NCBI GenBank assembly: GCA_949300325.1 | Contig: CASGDQ010000020.1 | Location: 1-36,220, forward strand | Direction of reading: 5' to 3' | Length of the DNA: 36,220 nucleotides | Source of the DNA: an uncultured Spirochaetales bacterium | GTDB lineage: Bacteria; Spirochaetota; Spirochaetia; Sphaerochaetales; Sphaerochaetaceae | Shown: piece after piece, positions 32,901 through 36,220 of the stretch | Layout of the letters: every line of letters starts with the position of its first letter | How positions within the stretch are numbered: the stretch's first letter is position 1 | Program-made: the position numbers and the translations under genes | Notes under the pieces: generated by a model | The model's database searches: none | Told to the model about the DNA's origin: nothing | Seen by the model: only the letters and a program-made list of their open reading frames with translations

Positions 32901-33139
32901 AGATCGTTGCCCGCAAGCTCGACATATACGACATAGAGGAAAAGGGCGGTGTTATAGAATTTGAATTCTCTAAGCTTGCAACCATAAATCCTGAACGTGT
33001 CGTCAATCTCATACGTCTCAGCGGAGGGCGTGTCACTTTGGACCCGAGAAGGATGAACTATATGATAATGAAAGCTGGAGGTGTGTCTTTAAAGGACAAG
33101 GCCCTCTTCATCCTGGAACAGCTCAGGAGGTTGTTATGA
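29900..33139 (+). CDS. mfd: Transcription-repair coupling factor
   Basis: DNA translocase that removes stalled RNA polymerase and recruits UvrA. The 1079-aa protein (E. coli 1148) has these domains in order: UvrB-like N-terminal region (about 1-330), RNA-polymerase-interacting domain (about 418-475: GDYVVHINYGIGKF), RecG-like translocase with Walker A GDVGYGKTE (about 566-574), DEEQRFG (about 667), LSATPIPRTL, QLRGRVGRSDRQAY (about 835), and a C-terminal UvrA-interaction-like domain (from about 930). The start is TTG at 29900 or GTG at 29903; there is no SD and transcription is predicted to begin at 29900. The trmB start overlaps its stop. Confidence 0.95.
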   Translation: MVDINLDKLCSDNIRKSPAYKALISPQLRRIDVDGISSYPLSRLVKTAAEKRGGRVFAICPTEESAKNLFTDLSDISHLSVHFHKSSGKQLYSEYLESDFSYEGKKDIEELEAMKNGIVVISLRTFSSPMLTRDALMKMSIRFKVGDPFDPELLSSSLIDSGYERCPSCYESGSFSVRGEVLDVFPFGMENPVRIYSEWDEIVAIKEYDALTQKALKDMGRITIPTIGRREKANLTTFCSYLRPSDYFIFVGKERLETSWKALSKEALALYREAYRRYEDVSTPDKVLLDWPAFELSHNDSMHIYDIQKAEHFHFHVSQSRSYFGNVTYFKEDISNLLSNSWRVVVYAPSVVQKERLDSVLKDYDIFIDVKDLSSGFQLEDENLLVVLDNEIFGRKKQKSAKIVDTLSAPLDSFIELKSGDYVVHINYGIGKFVKIERVKGFDTERDYIKIEYQDKEYIYVPIEQANLVQKYIGNDGKPPKLEKIGSSSWNAKKKKAIESAQKLAGELVRLYAERERAEGFPFNPDNDWQLQFEASFPFSETPDQIKCLEEIKKDMETVKVMDRLVCGDVGYGKTELAFRAAFKAVLSGKQVAFLAPTVILAEQHYNNFKERLGSFPVNSEILTRFIPSSRQKKIQKDLKEGKIDVLFGTHKILKNTSFKDLGLLIIDEEQRFGVKDKERIKQLKTNIDCLTLSATPIPRTLYMSLLKVRDMSLLTTAPRERQAVETFIEQYDFSIVKKAIEKELARGGQVFYLHNRIEDLDEVARMISSAIPSAIVEYAHGRMEAEQLEDVMHRFIYEGVQVLVSTTIIENGINIPNVNTIIIDRADLFGLAQLYQLRGRVGRSDRQAYCHLLYPDRSSLNDDAIKRLRVMSENTALGSGFKIAMKDMEFRGAGNILGREQSGHLEAVGLDLYMKLLDEEISRLTSENPDIRREVMLKLEYTGFIPDSYISEAEVKFEVYKKIASADTYDKLESLRSELEDRFGPLPEEVDNLLCIAEIKIVARKLDIYDIEEKGGVIEFEFSKLATINPERVVNLIRLSGGRVTLDPRRMNYMIMKAGGVSLKDKALFILEQLRRLL

Positions 33140-33855
33140 TGGAAGATATTTTTGCTGAACTCAATAAGATAGAGGTCCGTACAGGCTCGGAGCGTCAAAT
33201 AAAAAGTTATGTTCTAAGAAACAATACGCTTGAGGAAAGCCAAAAAGAGATCGTAAGAGAGTTTGGGGACAGGTATCTTCTTTTCTTTGATGAGAAGAAG
33301 AAAATCGATGTAGAAAAGATCTATGGCAACAATAGGCCTTTAGTGATCGAGATCGGATTTGGAATGGGAGAAGGGACAGTCTCGATTGCTAAAAACAGAA
33401 GCATGTACAATTATCTTGCTTTGGATGTATACCTTTCCGGCGTTGTCAAGCTTTTAAAGAATGTCGGTATAGAAAATCTTGAAAATGTCAGGATCATGCG
33501 CTTCAATGCTCCGGATGTCCTTGAGCATATGGTTGAGGATGGCTCAGTCGAGGGATTCCATATTTTCTTTCCCGATCCCTGGCCTAAAAAGAGGCACCAT
33601 AAGAGGAGGCTGATCCAGAAGCCTTTGGTGGACCTTCTTGCAAAGAAGCTGAAAAAGGGCGGGTATGTGTATCTTGCGACCGATTGGAAGGAATACGCCG
33701 ATTGGATGCTTGAAATCCTCTCTTCCTCAGATGAGCTTGAAAACCCGTATGACGGCTTTGCAGATCCGGTTTCCTGGCGTCCGAGAACCAAATTCGAACA
33801 GAAAGGACTGGATAAGGATTATAAGATAAGCGAATTGTGGTTTGTAAAGAAATGA
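33136..33855 (+). CDS. trmB: tRNA (guanine-N7-)-methyltransferase
   Basis: SAM-dependent enzyme making m7G46 in tRNA. The 239-aa protein has EIGFGMGEGT (SAM loop, about 72-81) and the family hallmark HIFFPDPWPKKRHHKRR (about 142-158), then YLATDWKEYADWM. The start ATG overlaps the mfd TGA (ATGA). The SD AGGAGG (33125-33130) is formed by two Arg codons at the end of mfd, so translation is coupled; a second ATG one codon on is also possible. The gene is followed by a strong hairpin. Confidence 0.95.
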   Translation: MMEDIFAELNKIEVRTGSERQIKSYVLRNNTLEESQKEIVREFGDRYLLFFDEKKKIDVEKIYGNNRPLVIEIGFGMGEGTVSIAKNRSMYNYLALDVYLSGVVKLLKNVGIENLENVRIMRFNAPDVLEHMVEDGSVEGFHIFFPDPWPKKRHHKRRLIQKPLVDLLAKKLKKGGYVYLATDWKEYADWMLEILSSSDELENPYDGFADPVSWRPRTKFEQKGLDKDYKISELWFVKK

Positions 33856-33860
33856 AGCAG

Positions 33861-33885
33861 AAAGCCGGTCGAGATGACCGGCTTT
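33861..33885. terminator. Bidirectional terminator hairpin between trmB and the EF-G gene
   Basis: A perfect 10-bp stem (AAAGCCGGTC / GACCGGCTTT) with loop GAGAT sits between two converging genes. The T run is short and part of the stem, so efficiency on each strand is uncertain. Confidence 0.7.
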
Positions 33886-33906
33886 AATAATAAAAGTCCA
33901 GAAGCT

Positions 33907-35988
33907 TCAGGCTTCCTTTTCTTTTTCTTTCTTCGCCTCGGCGATAACATCGTCTGCAAGCTTTCCATTGAGCGTCTCGTAGTGGTCGAATTCAAGCTCG
34001 AAGCTTCCTGTTCCGCTTGTCATGCTCTTAAGGTCTATTGCATAGTTTCTCAGCTCTGCCATCGGCACTTCGGCTTTAACTGCCACAAGGTGTCCTTTCT
34101 CTTCCTGTCCAAGCACTCTTCCTCTCTTGCTGGAAAGATCGGAAAGGATTGCTCCAAGGTATTCCTGATCGATGAATACCTCAAGCTTCATGAAAGGCTC
34201 AAGCAGCACGCAGCCCGCTTTAGACAGTGCGATTTCCATTGCTCCTTTTGCCGCAAGCTTGAACGCCATTTCTGATGAGTCTACAGGGTGTTCCTTACCA
34301 TCTGAAAGGGTGATTCCGATATCGACGAGAGGATAGCCTGCAAGATATCCCTCTTCCATCTTCTCATGAAGCCCCTTCTCGATTCCAGGAATATAGCCCT
34401 TGCTGACAGCTCCTCCCTTTATGACATTGTTGAACTCGTAGTACTTTCCTCTCTCGATCGGTTCGATCTCGATGACGACGCGCCCGAACTGTCCGTGGCC
34501 GCCAGACTGCTTCTTGTGTGAATACTCAGCAAGTCCGCTTTTTTTAGTGATCGTCTCACGATATGCGATCTTCGGAGTGCGGGTATGGATGACTACCTTC
34601 TGCTTGTCGCGGATCTTATCGAGGATCATGTTGATATGAAGCTCTCCCATTCCTCCGATGATCGATTCCTTGGTCTCCTCGTTGTAGCTTACCTGGAAGG
34701 TGAGATCCTCTTCCGCAATGCGGTGGAGGGCATCGTTCATCTTGTCTTCGCTCTTCTTGTCGTCTGCGCTGATTGCAAGCTGATAGATGGGCTGAGGAAG
34801 CCTGAGCGGGCGGAAGCGTCTCTTGAATTCCGGTCCTGCGGTGAATGTAGCATTGGTGTATGCGATATCGCACTTTGTGACGATTCCGATATCGCCGGCC
34901 TGGAGGGAATCCGTTTCAATAAGTTTTTTGCCTACCGCACGGTAAAGCTTTCCAAACTTGGCCTTCTTTGCGAGCTCCGGGTTGTAGATATCCGTTTCTG
35001 GAGTGATGATTCCTGTAACGACCTTGATGAAGCTCATCTTTCCAGAAAATTGGTCGAGAGTCGTCTTGAAGCAGTAGGCCGATACCGGGCCTTCCGGATT
35101 GATTGCAAGAGTGGTCTCTTCTCCCTCGTGTCCGATGATGAATTCAGGCATTCCAAGCGGGGAGGGGAAGTTGTTCTTTATGAAGTTCAGAAGGGATGTG
35201 ATTCCCGCACCCTTGTCGGTTGCACCGCAGAATACTGGAACAATGCGGTTCTCTTTAAGTCCTTCCCTCAGTCCACGTCTGATATCATCGGAAGAAAGAG
35301 TGCCTTCCTCGAAGTATTTCTCAATAAGATCGTCGGCTCCTTCTGCAGCATTCTCGATCAGCCTGCCCCTGAAATCCTCCACGACAGCAGCATATTTTTC
35401 CGGGATTTCTATGACGGTTTCCTTTCCGCCCTCATGGCATTCATATGCCTGGTTTTCGATAAGGTTGATGACTCCATGGAATTCTTCAGCCTCGCCGAGC
35501 GCCATGACTACCGGTACGAAGTGGGCATCGAACTCGCTTTCAAGCGAATCGATCACATGTCTATAGCTTGCGCGCTCCTTATCCATCTTGTTGATGAAAA
35601 CCGCGCGCGGTTTGTTTCTCTCGTCAAGTCTTCTCCAAAGCTTGATCGTCTCTATCTGCGCACCTTCGCGGCCATCGACGATCATGAGCGCCGCCTCACA
35701 TGCCCTGAATGCACAAATCGCTTCCCCGATAAAGTCGGCGGTTCCCGGGGTGTCGAGTATATTGAGCGTCCTGCCATCCCAAGCCATGCTTGAAAGGGTG
35801 GTGTGTACTGAAATCTTTCTCTGAATCTCTTCTTCTGTGTAATCGCTTGTGGTCTTGCCACTGTCCACTGTCTCGGCACGGGAAAGAACCCCCGAATAGA
35901 AAAGCATCTGCTCTATCAGGTTGGTCTTTCCCGTACCGTTATGGCCGATGACTGCGACATTCCTGATATCTTTGGTGTCTACGCTCAT
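33907..35988 (-). CDS. Elongation factor G paralogue (EF-G2-like GTPase)
   Basis: 693-residue translational GTPase with all EF-G domains. G1 is GHNGTGKT (15-22) instead of the usual AHVDAGKT. G3 reads DTPGTADF (79-86), with Thr83 where canonical EF-G has the catalytic His (DTPGHVDF). Switch I has QRKIS in place of the ERGIT motif. NKMD (G4) is normal. Domain IV loop: SGGHGQFGRV. These departures match the divergent second EF-Gs known in spirochaetes, Thermus and mycobacteria, whose role is unsettled. The genome probably has a canonical fusA elsewhere. AGGAGG lies close ahead of the ATG. Monocistronic, with a strong promoter. Confidence 0.9.
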   Translation of the reverse strand: MSVDTKDIRNVAVIGHNGTGKTNLIEQMLFYSGVLSRAETVDSGKTTSDYTEEEIQRKISVHTTLSSMAWDGRTLNILDTPGTADFIGEAICAFRACEAALMIVDGREGAQIETIKLWRRLDERNKPRAVFINKMDKERASYRHVIDSLESEFDAHFVPVVMALGEAEEFHGVINLIENQAYECHEGGKETVIEIPEKYAAVVEDFRGRLIENAAEGADDLIEKYFEEGTLSSDDIRRGLREGLKENRIVPVFCGATDKGAGITSLLNFIKNNFPSPLGMPEFIIGHEGEETTLAINPEGPVSAYCFKTTLDQFSGKMSFIKVVTGIITPETDIYNPELAKKAKFGKLYRAVGKKLIETDSLQAGDIGIVTKCDIAYTNATFTAGPEFKRRFRPLRLPQPIYQLAISADDKKSEDKMNDALHRIAEEDLTFQVSYNEETKESIIGGMGELHINMILDKIRDKQKVVIHTRTPKIAYRETITKKSGLAEYSHKKQSGGHGQFGRVVIEIEPIERGKYYEFNNVIKGGAVSKGYIPGIEKGLHEKMEEGYLAGYPLVDIGITLSDGKEHPVDSSEMAFKLAAKGAMEIALSKAGCVLLEPFMKLEVFIDQEYLGAILSDLSSKRGRVLGQEEKGHLVAVKAEVPMAELRNYAIDLKSMTSGTGSFELEFDHYETLNGKLADDVIAEAKKEKEKEA

Positions 35989-36025
35989 GAATTTTCCTCC
36001 TTTTGAAAAATAAAAGCTTGTTAAC

Positions 36026-36054
36026 AGATTAAATGTTCAGCAATCATATGTCAA
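36026..36054 (-). promoter_or_regulatory. Promoter of the EF-G paralogue
   Basis: Minus strand: consensus TTGACA (36054-36049), 17-bp spacer, TAATCT (36031-36026). The predicted start is 36019, giving a 31-nt leader with the SD. Confidence 0.65.
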
Positions 36055-36093
36055 ATTTTTTTAGAACGCGCACGCGCATAAAAAATACACTGA

Positions 36094-36220
36094 GCCCGTA
36101 AGTCAGGAAAGTATGAATTACAAAGATGCAGTATCGGTGGTAATCTTGACTTGACGGAGTCAGGAGCCGGTGACTATGCGAGCGGGTTTGTGAAGGACAC
36201 ATCATTCGATGGGGTTACTT
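36094..36220 (+). CDS. Possible partial reading frame running off the right edge
   Basis: From the stop at 36091-36093 this frame is open to the window edge (42 codons) and reads ...NLDLTESGAGDYASGFVKDTSFDGVT, with a possible TTG start at 36151. The other plus frames and two minus frames contain stops here. The Gly/Ser/Asp/Thr-rich pattern is faintly like cell-surface repeat proteins (BspA-type leucine-rich repeats), but no family is recognised and no SD or signal peptide is seen. It may be a gene remnant or chance. Confidence 0.2.

Noticed and set aside
34585..35793. 402-codon plus-strand frame antisense to the EF-G paralogue
   Set aside because: Long only because the opposite gene has few codons that give stops in this frame; no domain, SD or promoter.
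36061..36220. RNA gene (tRNA or other) at the right edge
   Set aside because: No cloverleaf, anticodon-stem or conserved RNA motif could be found; only a weak open frame is present.
1..36220. CRISPR array, prophage, toxin-antitoxin or classical defence island
   Set aside because: No regularly spaced repeats, phage structural genes or recognisable defence genes were seen. Apart from the left-edge element the window is mostly housekeeping.

Overview
The window is a gene-dense, low-to-moderate GC bacterial chromosome segment. It probably comes from a spirochaete, perhaps a host-associated relative of Sphaerochaeta or Treponema. This is inferred from gene content: a fused aroDE gene, an XPB-type helicase paired with an XPB-N-terminal-like partner, and a second EF-G. 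No rRNA, tRNA or CRISPR array is visible. About 27 full-length protein genes were found; several starts were moved to internal codons on Shine-Dalgarno (SD) or promoter evidence.

Layout. 1-119: right end of a probable IS200/IS605-type element with the C-terminus of a possible tnpB, followed by a 320-bp very AT-rich gap. 441-4800 (minus): DUF212/PAP2-like membrane protein, RNA m5C methyltransferase, DUF362 ferredoxin protein, Rep-like helicase. 4867-9214 (plus): MFS transporter, aconitase, isocitrate dehydrogenase. 9426-12827 (minus): MccF-like S66 peptidase, then citrate synthase preceded by a beta-hydroxyacid dehydrogenase. 12905-13210 (plus): an ArsR/SmtB repressor with a complete alpha5 zinc-site pattern. 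13192-15733 (minus): ABC-F ATPase and Maf. 15807-17267 (plus): aroDE. 17122-22211 (minus): aroK-aroC-XPB helicase-XPB partner operon. 22256-24417: small membrane protein, dGTPase and nrdR. 24549-28269: MarR regulator, MATE exporter with a large palindrome over its promoter, flavin reductase-like protein, MFS transporter. 28391-35988: HTH/ACT protein, inositol-phosphatase-like enzyme, mfd, trmB and a divergent EF-G paralogue. A short open frame of unknown identity runs off the right edge.

How the genes fit together. Citrate synthase, aconitase and isocitrate dehydrogenase form the oxidative branch from oxaloacetate to 2-oxoglutarate. The dehydrogenase carries NAD-type residues where NADP enzymes bind the 2'-phosphate, which suits a biosynthetic (glutamate-supplying) half-cycle. 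AroDE, AroK and AroC cover four shikimate-pathway enzymes. Mfd, Rep and XPB supply DNA repair and replication helicases; dGTPase and NrdR act on dNTP pools.

The main new signal is regulatory. At nine transcription-unit starts (rep, DUF212, MFS-1, beta-hydroxyacid dehydrogenase, arsR, aroK, nrdR, MFS-2, mfd) a sigma70-like -35/-10 pair with 17-18 bp spacing puts the predicted transcription start 0-2 nt from the initiation codon, and no SD is present. Units that do have a clear SD have predicted leaders of about 11-54 nt. This points to widespread leaderless transcription.
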